The notes: generated from the sequence alone by a model not told the origin. A stretch of DNA of 59,978 nt from an uncultured Collinsella sp. (GCA_900539035.1 UQAU01000011.1:1-59978); one strand, 5' to 3'. Positions 1 to 8,173 are shown, counted from the first letter of the stretch. Numbers and translations: made by a program.

Positions 1-54
1 CCGAATGAGTGATTTCCCGAAAATAAATTTTCCTCCCTTATTCATTTGTGGCAT
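1..54 (-). CDS. N-terminal fragment of a small unknown protein (cut by window edge)
   Basis: Only 18 codons are visible, reading MPQMNKGGKFIFGKSLIR. The start is well supported because a near-perfect Shine-Dalgarno (AGGAGGTG on the minus strand, about positions 60-67) precedes the ATG at 54. The N-terminal style (MNKGGKxIFGxS) resembles small AbrB/SpoVT-type DNA-binding proteins of gut Firmicutes, but this is from memory and too short to be sure. The surrounding bases are AT-rich compared with the rest of the window, so it may be acquired DNA or a chimeric contig edge. Confidence 0.5.
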   Translation of the reverse strand, partial: MPQMNKGGKFIFGKSLIR

Positions 55-508
55 AAAAACACCTCCTGAAATTCCGATTTTTCAACAATACAAGCAGGGA
101 ATTATTTATCATCTGTATTGTTTTCCTTTTTCTTATGAGTCGAACCCAAGCAAAGAAATGAAGAACCAAGACATAGCCATGCTATAGCCATAGAACTTTC
201 ATTTCCACTCGTAAAGCCAATAGCTGACGCTATGAAAAACAGAACTGCTGCAATGTAAAATAATCGAGCGAGCCTACAAACTCGAGCAGGAAATGGCCGT
301 GGTCAGGCGCGACGTTGACGCGCTTTTGCGATGAGCTGGAACGGGAGCTGGCGATCGCGACCTGTATCCCTGCGTTGCCGGCGGCGGTACTCTCACGCCA
401 AACGCTTGCACATTCGGATTGCTACACAACAAATGAAACTTGTTGATGCGGGGCGCGGTTCATTCAGACTCTGCTCCCTCGCTTCGCCCTCAAGAAGCTC
501 GTCGAAGT
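55..508. other. Intergenic DNA, no gene recognised
   Basis: Bases 55-300 are AT-rich and contain the ribosome site and upstream region of the cut minus-strand gene. Bases 300-508 return to high GC. Short open frames here have no ribosome site or protein-like composition. No RNA gene or strong terminator was seen. Confidence 0.5.
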
Positions 509-832
509 CTATCCCACCGTGACGGATTCCCCGGTAAAGGCACTGATCATCAGCAGGACAAAGAACACCAGGTAGCTGACACTCAGCGGGTACGCAATGA
601 CCAGGAATACGACCCAGCCGACATTGGTTTTACCGTCGGCACGGCGTCGCTCGCGATTGTGGCAGAGCCAAATCGTCACACCAATGGCCACAATCAACAG
701 CACAAGTGCTGCCGCCGCCAGCCCGGCAAGCGCAAACATAACGCCAATGCTCACAGCGATGACCGGAAGCAGCAGCAAACCGCACCCGCATCCACCCGGA
801 CTATATACGGCAGGCTGTCGGCGTCGCCTCAT
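509..832 (-). CDS. Small membrane protein, unknown function
   Basis: A 107-residue protein. After a basic N-terminus (MRRRRQ) and a Gly/Cys patch there is a long hydrophobic stretch that could form two helices, a charged loop (HNRERRRADGKTN), and a third hydrophobic segment (VGWVVFLVIAYPLS onward). I chose ATG 832 because a G-rich ribosome site (GGGGGTGG) lies 7 bases upstream; a GTG at 862, overlapping the higA stop, would add 10 residues. It lies directly downstream of higA on the same strand, so may be cotranscribed with the toxin-antitoxin pair. No family recognised. Confidence 0.6.
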   Translation of the reverse strand: MRRRRQPAVYSPGGCGCGLLLLPVIAVSIGVMFALAGLAAAALVLLIVAIGVTIWLCHNRERRRADGKTNVGWVVFLVIAYPLSVSYLVFFVLLMISAFTGESVTVG

Positions 833-861
833 CGCCACGCCACCCCCATCATCTCTGAGCA

Positions 862-1203
862 CTACAGTGCAATGGCCTGCTGAACAGGAACGATCTTATC
901 GAGTTCCGGTTCGATCCGCCTTTTCTCGGCCTCAAGGTCAAACGCCACCTGAGCGCGCAGCCAATAACCATCCGTCAGGCCAAAGTAGCGGCAAAGGCGA
1001 AGGTCGGTGTCGGCCGTCACGCGACGTTTTCCCAAGACAATCTGCCCGATACGCTGAGCCGGAATCCCAGTCTCTTTCGCAAGGCGATATTGAGAAATGC
1101 CCATGGGAACAAGAAACTCCTCTTTGAGAAGCTCACCAGGAGTCACCGGCGACAGCAAATCGGCCGAAGTCTCATCACTTGTGATAATCGACGATTTCGA
1201 CAT
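862..1203 (-). CDS. higA: HigA-type antitoxin, XRE-family DNA-binding protein
   Basis: A 113-residue protein with the HigA layout: TPGELLKEEFLVPMGIS followed by a helix-turn-helix (QYRLAKETGIPAQRIGQIVLGKR) and the RYFG..YWL segment typical of the family. It should neutralise the HigB toxin encoded just upstream and, as in the family, repress the shared promoter. I chose ATG 1203, which has AGGAGATGG before it and overlaps the end of higB by 29 bases, rather than longer starts inside higB. Chromosomal HigBA loci act as plasmid/stress stabilisers; no other mobile gene is next to it here. Confidence 0.9.
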   Translation of the reverse strand: MSKSSIITSDETSADLLSPVTPGELLKEEFLVPMGISQYRLAKETGIPAQRIGQIVLGKRRVTADTDLRLCRYFGLTDGYWLRAQVAFDLEAEKRRIEPELDKIVPVQQAIAL

Positions 1204-1456
1204 TCCAAGCCATCTCCTGTCTCCACTCAAAACAGACCCGATAGCGCTCGTTAACACGGATGCTATATTGACCGGCACGATCGCCCTTCAAAGCTTCCAG
1301 GCGGTTGCCCGGTGGAACGCGTAGATCATCAAGCGAAGCACAGACCTGCAGTTGGCGAATCTTCCTCAACGCAACACGCTCAAAGGGCACGAACCTCCTG
1401 ACCCGCACACCCATGGCAAAGCGTTCGGTATCCTCATCTTTATACGATGCAATCAT
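1175..1456 (-). CDS. higB: HigB-type toxin, RelE/ParE-superfamily mRNA interferase
   Basis: A 93-residue protein matching the usual HigB length and pattern: MIASYKDEDTERF, then LRKIRQL, LDDLRVPPGNRLEALKGDRAGQYSIRVNERYRVCFEW and the terminal VEIVDYHK. HigB toxins cut mRNA on the ribosome. Toxin-first order (higB then higA) is the family norm. A 13-base perfect palindrome lies 12-24 bases upstream of the start and is the likely HigA operator. Confidence 0.9.
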   Translation of the reverse strand: MIASYKDEDTERFAMGVRVRRFVPFERVALRKIRQLQVCASLDDLRVPPGNRLEALKGDRAGQYSIRVNERYRVCFEWRQEMAWNVEIVDYHK

Positions 1457-1513
1457 AGTATCGCCTTACGTTAGTAACGTCAAACGTTTCTATAGACTTA
1501 CATCTCTATTATA
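1455..1513 (-). promoter_or_regulatory. higBA promoter region with palindromic operator (1468-1480)
   Basis: The perfect palindrome ACGTTA-G-TAACGT occupies 1468-1480. On the minus strand a consensus-spaced promoter (TTGACG at 1478-1483, 17-base spacer, TACTAT at 1455-1460) overlaps it, but its -10 covers the higB ATG, so transcripts from it would begin inside higB. A second, better-placed -10 (TATAAT) is at 1508-1513 without a good -35. Repression by HigA through the palindrome is inferred from family behaviour. Confidence 0.6.
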
Positions 1514-1558
1514 TCGTACGTTTGTTCGTGTTTTCTAGAACAAATTGTCCTTCGTGCC

Positions 1559-2746
1559 TCAGTCAAGCAAAAGCAATCGTTTGTAGACATCGAGGCCTTT
1601 GAGTAGGATTTCCTCGTCAAAGAGCATGGTATCGGTGTGAAGGGCGCTCATCGCATAAGCTGAGCAGCCGTCTGCGTCGATCGGGTTTTCTTGCGCCTCT
1701 GGCACGCCCGTGCCCAGCAAGAAGAACACGCCCGGCAGATGGCGCTGATAGAACGCGAAATCCTCGGCGATTAGCAGCGGCTCGTCCACGAGCTGCAATT
1801 CGGGCAGAGCGGGCGCGATTCGGGCAAACAACTCAGGGTCGTTATCGACCGGTGGATAGCCCTCGGCAAAGTCAAGATCGTACGTGCAACCCGTTGAAGC
1901 ACACGCTTCATCGAGCACGCGACGTACGCCCTCGCGCGCACGGTCGAACATGTCGTCCGTAAACACACGCAGGCTTCCGGCCACATGGGCCTCCCCCGCC
2001 ACCGTGTTACAAACCGTACCGGCCTGCAGCAGACCAAACTTACCGATACAGGGCTCGTCGGTGCCCAGCTCGTCCATCAGCTCGCGCTCGGCAACCAAAA
2101 ACTTTGCTGCCGCCAATGCGGCATCGTGCGACTCCCCAACCGGCACACCATAGGTCTTAGCGATGTGGATGCTCGTACCGTGAATATGGATATGCGTCTC
2201 GCTCGAACGCGCCAGCAGCGGGCCGGAACAGCTCGCCAATGTGTTCGCAGTCAGATCGGGCCACACGTGAAAGCCAAAAATGCGGTCGACCCCGTAGCGC
2301 TCGAACACACCGCTCTCGCAAACTGTCTTGGCGCCACCAGTCGTCTCCTCGGCAGGCTGGAACACAAAGAGCACGTTGCGCTTGATGGCACCTGGCTGCT
2401 CACGAATCGTGCGATCGACAAAGGTTGCCGCCGCAAGTGCCATGGCCATGTGTCCATCGTGTCCGCAAGCGTGCATCTTTCCGGGATGCGTCGAGGCAAA
2501 GGCCGCACCCGTCGCCTCCGCGATGGGCAGTGCGTCCATATCGGCGCGAATCGCCGTGGCATGCGCGGCGCCCGTGCCAGCGTCGAAGAAAGCACAAACA
2601 CAGCTGGGGCAGGGATGGGTCACTTCACAGGCAAGCGAAGCGAGCACGCCCTCGATATAGGCTATGGTTTGAGGAAGATCGAAATCGAGCTCCGGAATGC
2701 GATGCAGGTCGCGACGATAGCGACGAAGTTCTTGGAGCTCGGTCAT
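1559..2746 (-). CDS. M20-family amidohydrolase, candidate N-acetyldiaminopimelate deacetylase
   Basis: A 395-residue M20D peptidase/deacetylase: RRDLHRIPEL at the N-terminus, the metal-site motif ACGHDGHMA near residue 110 and PAEETTGGAKTV. Start ATG 2746 has AAGGATCC upstream and removes a longer implausible N-terminus. It is divergent from the lysA-dapA/dapB/dapH operon, which uses an acetylated intermediate (dapH), so removal of acetyl from N-acetyl-LL-diaminopimelate is the natural role. The same family also includes IAA-amino-acid and hippurate hydrolases, so the substrate is an inference from context. At 395 residues it is slightly longer than Bacillus YkuR. Confidence 0.75.
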   Translation of the reverse strand: MTELQELRRYRRDLHRIPELDFDLPQTIAYIEGVLASLACEVTHPCPSCVCAFFDAGTGAAHATAIRADMDALPIAEATGAAFASTHPGKMHACGHDGHMAMALAAATFVDRTIREQPGAIKRNVLFVFQPAEETTGGAKTVCESGVFERYGVDRIFGFHVWPDLTANTLASCSGPLLARSSETHIHIHGTSIHIAKTYGVPVGESHDAALAAAKFLVAERELMDELGTDEPCIGKFGLLQAGTVCNTVAGEAHVAGSLRVFTDDMFDRAREGVRRVLDEACASTGCTYDLDFAEGYPPVDNDPELFARIAPALPELQLVDEPLLIAEDFAFYQRHLPGVFFLLGTGVPEAQENPIDADGCSAYAMSALHTDTMLFDEEILLKGLDVYKRLLLLD

Positions 2747-2857
2747 AAAGGATCCTTTCATGGGGCATATCCATTCACACAATATTGTGATGCAGAATTG
2801 TGACGCCCTTGTTTCTAGCATATCCCTGCATTTTTTAAACGTTATATACGAATACTC

Positions 2858-2886
2858 TTGTTTGGTAAAGTGCAACGTGGTAGGGT
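2858..2886 (+). promoter_or_regulatory. Promoter of the lysine operon
   Basis: TTGTTT (2858-2863), 17-base spacer, TAGGGT (2881-2886). The predicted transcript start near 2893 coincides with the 5' edge of the lysine riboswitch, which supports the call. Confidence 0.6.
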
Positions 2887-2894
2887 CGTTACCA

Positions 2895-3060
2895 CTTGAT
2901 AGAGGCGCGGGCACGAAGAGCCGCGGGCGAGCCGGCAGGCTTTGACCCCGCGGGGAGGCGAAACCCGCCGAACTGGGTTTTCAGGCACGAACAACCTGGT
3001 GGGCCTGCGGGAAACACCCGCAGGACTGTCTGCAGCAATGCGGGAGCGCTATCCGGACAT
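2895..3060 (+). promoter_or_regulatory. Lysine riboswitch (L box) aptamer
   Basis: The conserved L-box elements occur in order: GATAGAGGCGCGG (P1 5' strand and core, from 2898), GGCGAAACCCGCCGAAC (the internal GCCGAA core, about 2956-2972), GGACTGTC (about 3023-3030), and GGAGCGCTATC (P1 3' strand, ending 3053). GATAG 2898-2902 pairs with CTATC 3049-3053. These match the known Bacillus lysC L-box signature. It precedes lysA-dapA, dapB and dapH, so lysine feedback control of the operon is expected. Confidence 0.9.
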
Positions 3061-3111
3061 TGGGTCCACGCTATGCGGATTCGATGCGCAGATGGCGCCG
3101 TCTGGATAGCG
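3047..3111 (+). promoter_or_regulatory. Riboswitch expression platform with alternative pairing
   Basis: Bases 3047-3058 (CGCTATCCGGAC), which contain the P1 3' strand, are complementary over 12 pairs (one G-U) to 3100-3111 (GTCTGGATAGCG), immediately before the ribosome site GAGG at 3111-3114. A competing hairpin (3089-3094 with 3099-3104) shares bases with this anti-P1 helix. No U-tract follows, so control of translation or Rho-dependent termination is more likely than an intrinsic terminator. Confidence 0.65.
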
Positions 3112-3124
3112 AGGTTTACGGGAC

Positions 3125-5434
3125 ATGGCATTGACCCCCAACGAGGCATATGCGGCCAAGCAGCCGTTTGTGGACAAGGAGACACTCGAGCATATCGTCG
3201 AGCAGTTCCCCACGCCGTTTCATCTATACGACGAGGCGGGCATCCGCCGCAACATGCAAGAAGTGCGCGACGCCTTTGCATGGAACCCGGGCTTTAAGGA
3301 ATACTTTGCCGTCAAGGCCAACCCCAACCCGGCGCTCATCTCCATTCTCAACGAATACGGCTGCGGCTGCGATTGCTCGAGCTATACCGAGCTCATGATC
3401 GCCCGATCGCTGGGTATCACGGGACACGACATCATGTTCTCGTCCAACGACACGCCGGCTGCCGACTTTGAGCTCGCCGACAAGCTGGGTGCCATCGTCA
3501 ACTTTGACGACATCAGCCACATTGAGTTCTTTGAGCGTGTTGCGGGGCCCATCCCCAAGACAGTCAGCTGCCGCTTTAATCCAGGCGGCCTGTTCCAGCT
3601 CTCCAACGGCATCATGGACAACCCGGGCGACTCCAAATATGGCATGACCACCGAGCAGCTCTTCGAGGCCTTCCGCATGCTCAAGGCCAAGGGCGCCGAA
3701 AACTTTGGCATCCACGCATTCCTTGCCAGCAACACCGTCACCAACGACTACTACCCCAAGCTCGCGCGTATCCTCTTTGAGCTTGCCGTGCGCTTGGAGC
3801 GCGAGACCGACGCGCATGTCGCCTTCATCAATCTGTCCGGCGGCGTCGGCATCCCCTATCTGCCCGAGCAGCAGGCCAACGACATTCACGCCATCGGCGA
3901 GGGAGTACACGCGGCATACGACGAGATCCTGGTTCCCGCCGGCATGGGCGATGTGACCATCTGCACCGAGATGGGCCGCTTTATGATGGGCCCCTACGGC
4001 TGTCTGGTCACCAAGGCCATCCACGAGAAGCAGATCTACAAGGACTATATCGGTGTCGATGCAAGCGCCGTCGATTTGATTCGCCCTGCCATGTATGGCG
4101 CCTACCACCACATTACGGTGATGGGTCAGCCGGGCGGCGGCGACAAGGCCACGGCGCCCGTCACGAACACCTATGACATCACGGGCAACCTATGCGAGAA
4201 CAACGACAAGTTCGCTATCGATCGCAAGCTGCCGCATATCGACATGGGTGACCTGCTTGTAATCCACGATACCGGTGCGCATGGCTACTCCATGGGCTAC
4301 AACTACAACGGACGGCTGCGCTCGGCCGAGGTCCTGCTGCGCCCCGATGGCGCGGCCGACCTCATCCGCCGTGCCGAGCGCCCGGGCGATTACTTTGCCA
4401 CGCTCGACGTGCTGCCGTGCGGCCGAGAGCTGCTGGCCAAGTCGCGCGCCGAAAGTGCCCGCCGTCGCGCCGAAGACGAGCGCCTGGCAGTCGCAGCTCA
4501 ATGGAACAAACGCATCCAGATCGCGGAGGCGAAGGAGAAGAACATGGACATCCGCAATCTCGAGGGCTCAATCGTCGCCCTGGTTACGCCGTTTAAAAAG
4601 GACGGCAGTGTCGACTTTGACGCGCTCGAGCGCCTTATCGATTTCCACTTGCAAAATGGCACCGACGCCATTCTCACCCTGGGCACCACCGGCGAGAGCG
4701 CCACGATGACCGATGACGAGGACAACTCCGTCGTCGCCGCCGTGGTCAAGCATGTTGCAGGACGCGTCCCCGTCATCGCCGGCTCGGGCTCCAACTCCAC
4801 GCAGACCATGCTCACCAAGTCGCTTACTTACCAGGGCTTGGGAGCCGACGGCCTGCTGCTCATTACCCCCTACTACAACAAGTCCAACGAAGAGGGCATC
4901 TACCAGCACTTTAAGACCGTCGCCGATGCCGTTGATATCCCCTGCATCCTGTACAACATCCCCGGCCGCTGCGGCTGCGGCATCAGCGAGCGCAACGTAG
5001 AGCGCTTGGCCGCGCACCCCAACATCATGGGCATTAAGGAGGCCTCGGGCAACGTCGCCTACGCTGCCAAGATCGCCCACCTGCTGTCCGACGATTTCCG
5101 CATGTACTCGGGCGAGGACGCGCTCACCGTGCCGCTCATGAGCCTGGGCGCTTCGGGCACCATCAGCGTGTGGGCCGACGTTCAGCCGCAGCTCGTGCAC
5201 GACATGTGCCGCGCCTATCTGGACGGCGACGTGGAGCGCGCCCGCGATATCCAGATTGCCGGTCAGCCGCTCATCAACGCCCTTTTTAGTGAGGTCAACC
5301 CCATCCCCGTTAAGGAAGCGCTCGCCCAGATGGGTATGATCGAGGCAAACTACCGCATGCCGCTGTGCCCCATGGCAGACGACACGCGCTCCGCACTTAC
5401 CGATGCTCTGAAGGGAGCTGGTCTGCTTGATTAA
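3125..5434 (+). CDS. lysA-dapA: Diaminopimelate decarboxylase-dihydrodipicolinate synthase fusion (LysA-DapA)
   Basis: One uninterrupted 769-residue frame. Residues 1 to about 420 are a PLP-dependent DAP decarboxylase (FPTPFHLYDE; PLP lysine K64 in AVKANPNP; CxEMGRF; GxHGYSMGYNYNG). A charged Arg/Ala/Glu linker follows (about 430-473). Residues 474-769 are a full-length DapA aldolase (GSIVALVTPF, GTTGES, LYNIPGR tyrosine, Schiff-base lysine K638 in GIKEASGN). The DapA part begins with its own ATG (4544-4546) preceded by a strong ribosome site (GGAGGCGAAGGAG, 4525-4536), so free DapA could also be made. Start ATG 3125 follows GAGG. It fuses the last and first steps of the branch. A missing stop through sequencing error is possible but no frameshift is needed. 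Confidence 0.9.
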   Translation: MALTPNEAYAAKQPFVDKETLEHIVEQFPTPFHLYDEAGIRRNMQEVRDAFAWNPGFKEYFAVKANPNPALISILNEYGCGCDCSSYTELMIARSLGITGHDIMFSSNDTPAADFELADKLGAIVNFDDISHIEFFERVAGPIPKTVSCRFNPGGLFQLSNGIMDNPGDSKYGMTTEQLFEAFRMLKAKGAENFGIHAFLASNTVTNDYYPKLARILFELAVRLERETDAHVAFINLSGGVGIPYLPEQQANDIHAIGEGVHAAYDEILVPAGMGDVTICTEMGRFMMGPYGCLVTKAIHEKQIYKDYIGVDASAVDLIRPAMYGAYHHITVMGQPGGGDKATAPVTNTYDITGNLCENNDKFAIDRKLPHIDMGDLLVIHDTGAHGYSMGYNYNGRLRSAEVLLRPDGAADLIRRAERPGDYFATLDVLPCGRELLAKSRAESARRRAEDERLAVAAQWNKRIQIAEAKEKNMDIRNLEGSIVALVTPFKKDGSVDFDALERLIDFHLQNGTDAILTLGTTGESATMTDDEDNSVVAAVVKHVAGRVPVIAGSGSNSTQTMLTKSLTYQGLGADGLLLITPYYNKSNEEGIYQHFKTVADAVDIPCILYNIPGRCGCGISERNVERLAAHPNIMGIKEASGNVAYAAKIAHLLSDDFRMYSGEDALTVPLMSLGASGTISVWADVQPQLVHDMCRAYLDGDVERARDIQIAGQPLINALFSEVNPIPVKEALAQMGMIEANYRMPLCPMADDTRSALTDALKGAGLLD

Positions 5435-6167
5435 GACCGTCATTATGGGAACGGGCCGCATGGGCTCGCTCATCCGCACCACCGCCGAGGGCGTTGTCGA
5501 CGCCGCCGGTCAACCCGTTTTTGATATCGTGGCCCAGATTGGCTTCGATTTGAGCGAGCTCGAGAACGCACCGGCTGCCGATGTGATTATCGACTTCTCG
5601 AACGTCGTGACCTGCGATGCCGTCGTCGCCTATGTCGAGCGCACGGGCGCCGCACTCGTTTCCGGCACCACGGGCTATTCACCTGAGCAGATGGACCGCC
5701 TGCGTGAGCTGGGCCAGAACACCCGCGTTATGCACTCGGGCAATTACTCCATCGGCATCGCAGCCCTGCGTCATCTAGTGGCCCAGGCCACACGCGAGCT
5801 GCCCGGCTTTGACTGCGAGATCGTCGAGACGCACCACAACCAAAAGGTCGACGCCCCGAGCGGCACCGCCAAGCTACTGCTCGACGCCGTCGTCGAAGCT
5901 GAACCCGAGGCAGGCTACCACCCCGTCTATGGCCGCGAGGGCATGTGCGGCGCGCGTGGCCCCAAGGAGATCGGAATGCACTCGCTGCGCGGCGGCACCG
6001 TCGCCGGCGTACACGAGGTTAGTTTCTTTGGCCAGGACGAGGAGGTCACGCTCACCCACCGCGCCACGAGCCGTCAGATCTTTGTCAACGGCGCCTTGGC
6101 AGCCGCGCAGAAGCTCGTCACCCGCGAACCCGGCTTCTATACGTTCGACCAGATCATGTTTGCCTAA
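5427..6167 (+). CDS. dapB: 4-hydroxy-tetrahydrodipicolinate reductase
   Basis: A 246-residue NAD(P)H-dependent reductase of the diaminopimelate pathway. The N-terminal nucleotide motif is IMGTGRMGSLI; SGTTGYS and ETHHNQKVDAPSGTAK carry the family's catalytic His and Lys; HSLRGGTVAGVHEV is also diagnostic. The start is TTG 5427, overlapping the lysA-dapA stop by 8 bases, with AAGGGAG upstream, so it is translationally coupled. Slightly shorter than E. coli DapB (273), as is common in related bacteria. Confidence 0.95.
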   Translation: MIKTVIMGTGRMGSLIRTTAEGVVDAAGQPVFDIVAQIGFDLSELENAPAADVIIDFSNVVTCDAVVAYVERTGAALVSGTTGYSPEQMDRLRELGQNTRVMHSGNYSIGIAALRHLVAQATRELPGFDCEIVETHHNQKVDAPSGTAKLLLDAVVEAEPEAGYHPVYGREGMCGARGPKEIGMHSLRGGTVAGVHEVSFFGQDEEVTLTHRATSRQIFVNGALAAAQKLVTREPGFYTFDQIMFA

Positions 6168-6206
6168 CCGGGTATCAACCGAATCCACCCAAAGGAGAGA
6201 TAGCAA

Positions 6207-6926
6207 ATGAGCAACGCAGCCGAGATGGATGCACAGGAGATTATCAACTACATCGCCACCGCGCCCAAAAAGACGCCCGTCAAGCTGTACGTGCGCGAGA
6301 AGCCGGGCATGAAGGTTGCCTGGGGCAACGCACATGTCTACGGCGGTCGTCGTGGCAAGACCGTCTTTGGCGACTGGGATGAGCTTAAGGCCATCCTCGA
6401 TGCCAATGCCGATTCCATCGATTACTACGACGTTGAAAACGATTGCCGCAACTCCGCCGTGCCCATGCTCGACCTTAAGGGCATCAACGCCCGCATCGAG
6501 CCGGGCGCGATCATCCGCGACCGCGTCGAGATCGGCGACCGTGCCGTCATCATGATGGGCGCCATCATCAACATCGGCTCCGTTATCGGCGAGGGTTCCA
6601 TGATCGATATGGGCGCCGTGCTGGGCGGTCGCGCCACCGTGGGCAAGAACTGCCACATCGGCGCCGGCACCGTGCTGGCAGGCGTTGTGGAGCCCGCCAG
6701 CGCCACGCCCGTCATCATCGAGGACGATGTCATGATCGGCGCAAACGCCGTGGTCCTGGAAGGCGTGCGCGTGGGCAAGGGCGCTGTCGTTGCCGCCGGC
6801 GCCGTGTGCGTCGAGGACGTCCCCGCCGGCGCCGTCGTGGCCGGTGTCCCCGCCCGCGTCATCAAGATGCGCGACGAGAAGACCGACAGCAAGACCGGCC
6901 TGGAAGAGGGCTTACGTCAACTTTAA
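6207..6926 (+). CDS. dapH: Tetrahydrodipicolinate N-acetyltransferase
   Basis: A 239-residue left-handed beta-helix acyltransferase. Residues 1-90 are the DapH N-terminal domain; hexapeptide repeats run from about 95 to 215 (INARIEPGAIIRDRVEIGD, IGAGTVLAGVVEP, IIEDDVMIGANAVVLEGVRVGKGAVVAAGAV). The length and the ARIEPGAIIRD motif match the acetyl form (DapH, Bacillus YkuQ) rather than the succinyl form. AAAGGAG precedes the ATG. Last gene of the operon; a terminator follows 6 bases after the stop. Confidence 0.93.
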   Translation: MSNAAEMDAQEIINYIATAPKKTPVKLYVREKPGMKVAWGNAHVYGGRRGKTVFGDWDELKAILDANADSIDYYDVENDCRNSAVPMLDLKGINARIEPGAIIRDRVEIGDRAVIMMGAIINIGSVIGEGSMIDMGAVLGGRATVGKNCHIGAGTVLAGVVEPASATPVIIEDDVMIGANAVVLEGVRVGKGAVVAAGAVCVEDVPAGAVVAGVPARVIKMRDEKTDSKTGLEEGLRQL

Positions 6927-6932
6927 TAGTTA

Positions 6933-6956
6933 CGCGGTTTTGACAAACCGCGTTTT
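6933..6956 (+). terminator. Terminator of the lysine operon
   Basis: CGCGGTTT (6933-6940) pairs with AAACCGCG (6945-6952), followed by TTTT. A nearly identical stem (GTTACGCGG...CCGCGTAAC) recurs at 16655-16681. Confidence 0.8.
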
Positions 6957-7001
6957 CGCTGACTTATGCTCAACCTGCGGGGCAATTCATCCCCAAACAA
7001 G

Positions 7002-7031
7002 AAGGCCGAAGCCCCAAAGAGCTTCGGCCTT
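7002..7031. terminator. Bidirectional terminator between dapH and the nucleoid-protein gene
   Basis: AAGGCCGAAGC (7002-7012) pairs with GCTTCGGCCTT (7021-7031). It sits between convergent genes. Confidence 0.8.
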
Positions 7032-7059
7032 TGCTTTCTCGCTGTAGACGTAACGCAAC

Positions 7060-8064
7060 TTATCGATTCTCGATGCTGCCGATATTCTTGAGTTCGATGG
7101 AGATGAGGCCGTTGGGCTCATTGACGAACTCAATGTACTCGGAATTCGAACCCATCTCGGCCGGGAAGCTGATCTCGATACCCGTGTCGGTACGAATCTT
7201 ATGATTGCGCACGGCCGCGCGCTCGACCTGCTTGCGCTCCACGGGCACACGCTCAGGCACCTTCTCCTCGGTCAGCGCCGCACGCACGCTCTCCTTGATA
7301 ACCGGCTCGTCCTCAAAGACCTCATCGACGATATCCCAAGGCGGCAGCTCCTCGTCATCCTCGACCTTCTCGGCCACAGCGGCCTTAACCTTGGCGAGCG
7401 CCACGGCCGTGTTGGCACCGTGCTCCTCGGCGACTTCCTCGACCACACGCGTCACGGTGTCGATGACCTCCTTGCCCGATACGCCCGTGTCGCACTGCAG
7501 CAGGCCATCGGGGATAAGCATACGGTCCTCGCCGGCGATCTTGCGTTTCTTGTCCACATAGCCGATCTCCATGGTGCTCGCGCGCACGATGGCATAGCTC
7601 GGCACCTTTTGCGAGGGGTTCGGCAGAATGGCGTAGTGGCGCGCGATGTCGTTGCGCACCTCCCCCTCCTCGCGGCCCACTTCGTGCATAAAAGCCTGCT
7701 TGGAGCCCAGCAGCATCACGGCAAACCAGCGGGCATCCTCATCGTCGTCAAAATCAGCCACGAGCACGTCGGTGGACTCGGCTTTCTCGGCTTTGGTGAG
7801 CTCGGAGGAAATAAACTCCGCAATCTGCTGCGACAGGTCCACGAACTCGCGCTCGCCAAAGAAATAGCCCTTGAGCTCGCCGCCAAACGCAGAGTTCTCG
7901 GCAAACGTGGCGCGTTTATTGTCGACCGAGGTTCGTGCGCGACGCAGGTGCGTGGTCACGAAGTTGCGCACGGTACGACTCTCGATATCGAGCTCGCGCT
8001 GACTCATGACGTTGACGGCAGAGTCAAAGTCCAGGATATGCAGAATCGCGTGATTGATTTTCAT
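7060..8064 (-). CDS. Nucleoid-associated protein, YejK/NdpA family
   Basis: A 334-residue protein resembling the 37-kDa nucleoid-associated family (MKINHAILHILDFDSAVNVMSQRELDI at the N-terminus; FAVMLLGSKQAFMHEV; ALLPNPSQKVPSYA-type central segment). The family binds DNA/nucleoid in E. coli; the precise function is unclear. ATG 8064 was preferred over ATG 8073 because MKINHAI is the usual family start. Convergent with dapH. Confidence 0.75.
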   Translation of the reverse strand: MKINHAILHILDFDSAVNVMSQRELDIESRTVRNFVTTHLRRARTSVDNKRATFAENSAFGGELKGYFFGEREFVDLSQQIAEFISSELTKAEKAESTDVLVADFDDDEDARWFAVMLLGSKQAFMHEVGREEGEVRNDIARHYAILPNPSQKVPSYAIVRASTMEIGYVDKKRKIAGEDRMLIPDGLLQCDTGVSGKEVIDTVTRVVEEVAEEHGANTAVALAKVKAAVAEKVEDDEELPPWDIVDEVFEDEPVIKESVRAALTEEKVPERVPVERKQVERAAVRNHKIRTDTGIEISFPAEMGSNSEYIEFVNEPNGLISIELKNIGSIENR

Positions 8065-8138
8065 ATACGGCATTCCGTTCTAGATCGATTTCGGCACGAA
8101 CAAGTATAGCGGTCGAACCCGCCCCAGGCGCATCGAAG

Positions 8139-8173
8139 ATTGGTGCATCGGGGACAGGTCGCTTGGCACCAAT
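8139..8173. repeat. REP-like palindrome, copy 1
   Basis: ATTGGTGC (8139-8146) and GCACCAAT (8166-8173) bracket a CGGGGACAGGTCGCTTG-type core. A related copy in the same orientation is at 9352-9386, so the two flank the DUF2974 gene. The pattern resembles short palindromes associated with REP-associated tyrosine transposases. Confidence 0.6.

Noticed and set aside
5..187. 60-codon plus-strand frame at the left edge
   Set aside because: No ribosome site, and the opposite strand has a near-perfect one for another gene in the same bases.
440..1127. Plus-strand open frames opposite the small membrane protein and higA
   Set aside because: Compositionally biased and antisense to genes with good starts.
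3089..3104. Intrinsic terminator in the riboswitch platform
   Set aside because: The hairpin is not followed by a U-tract, so it is kept only as a competing structure.
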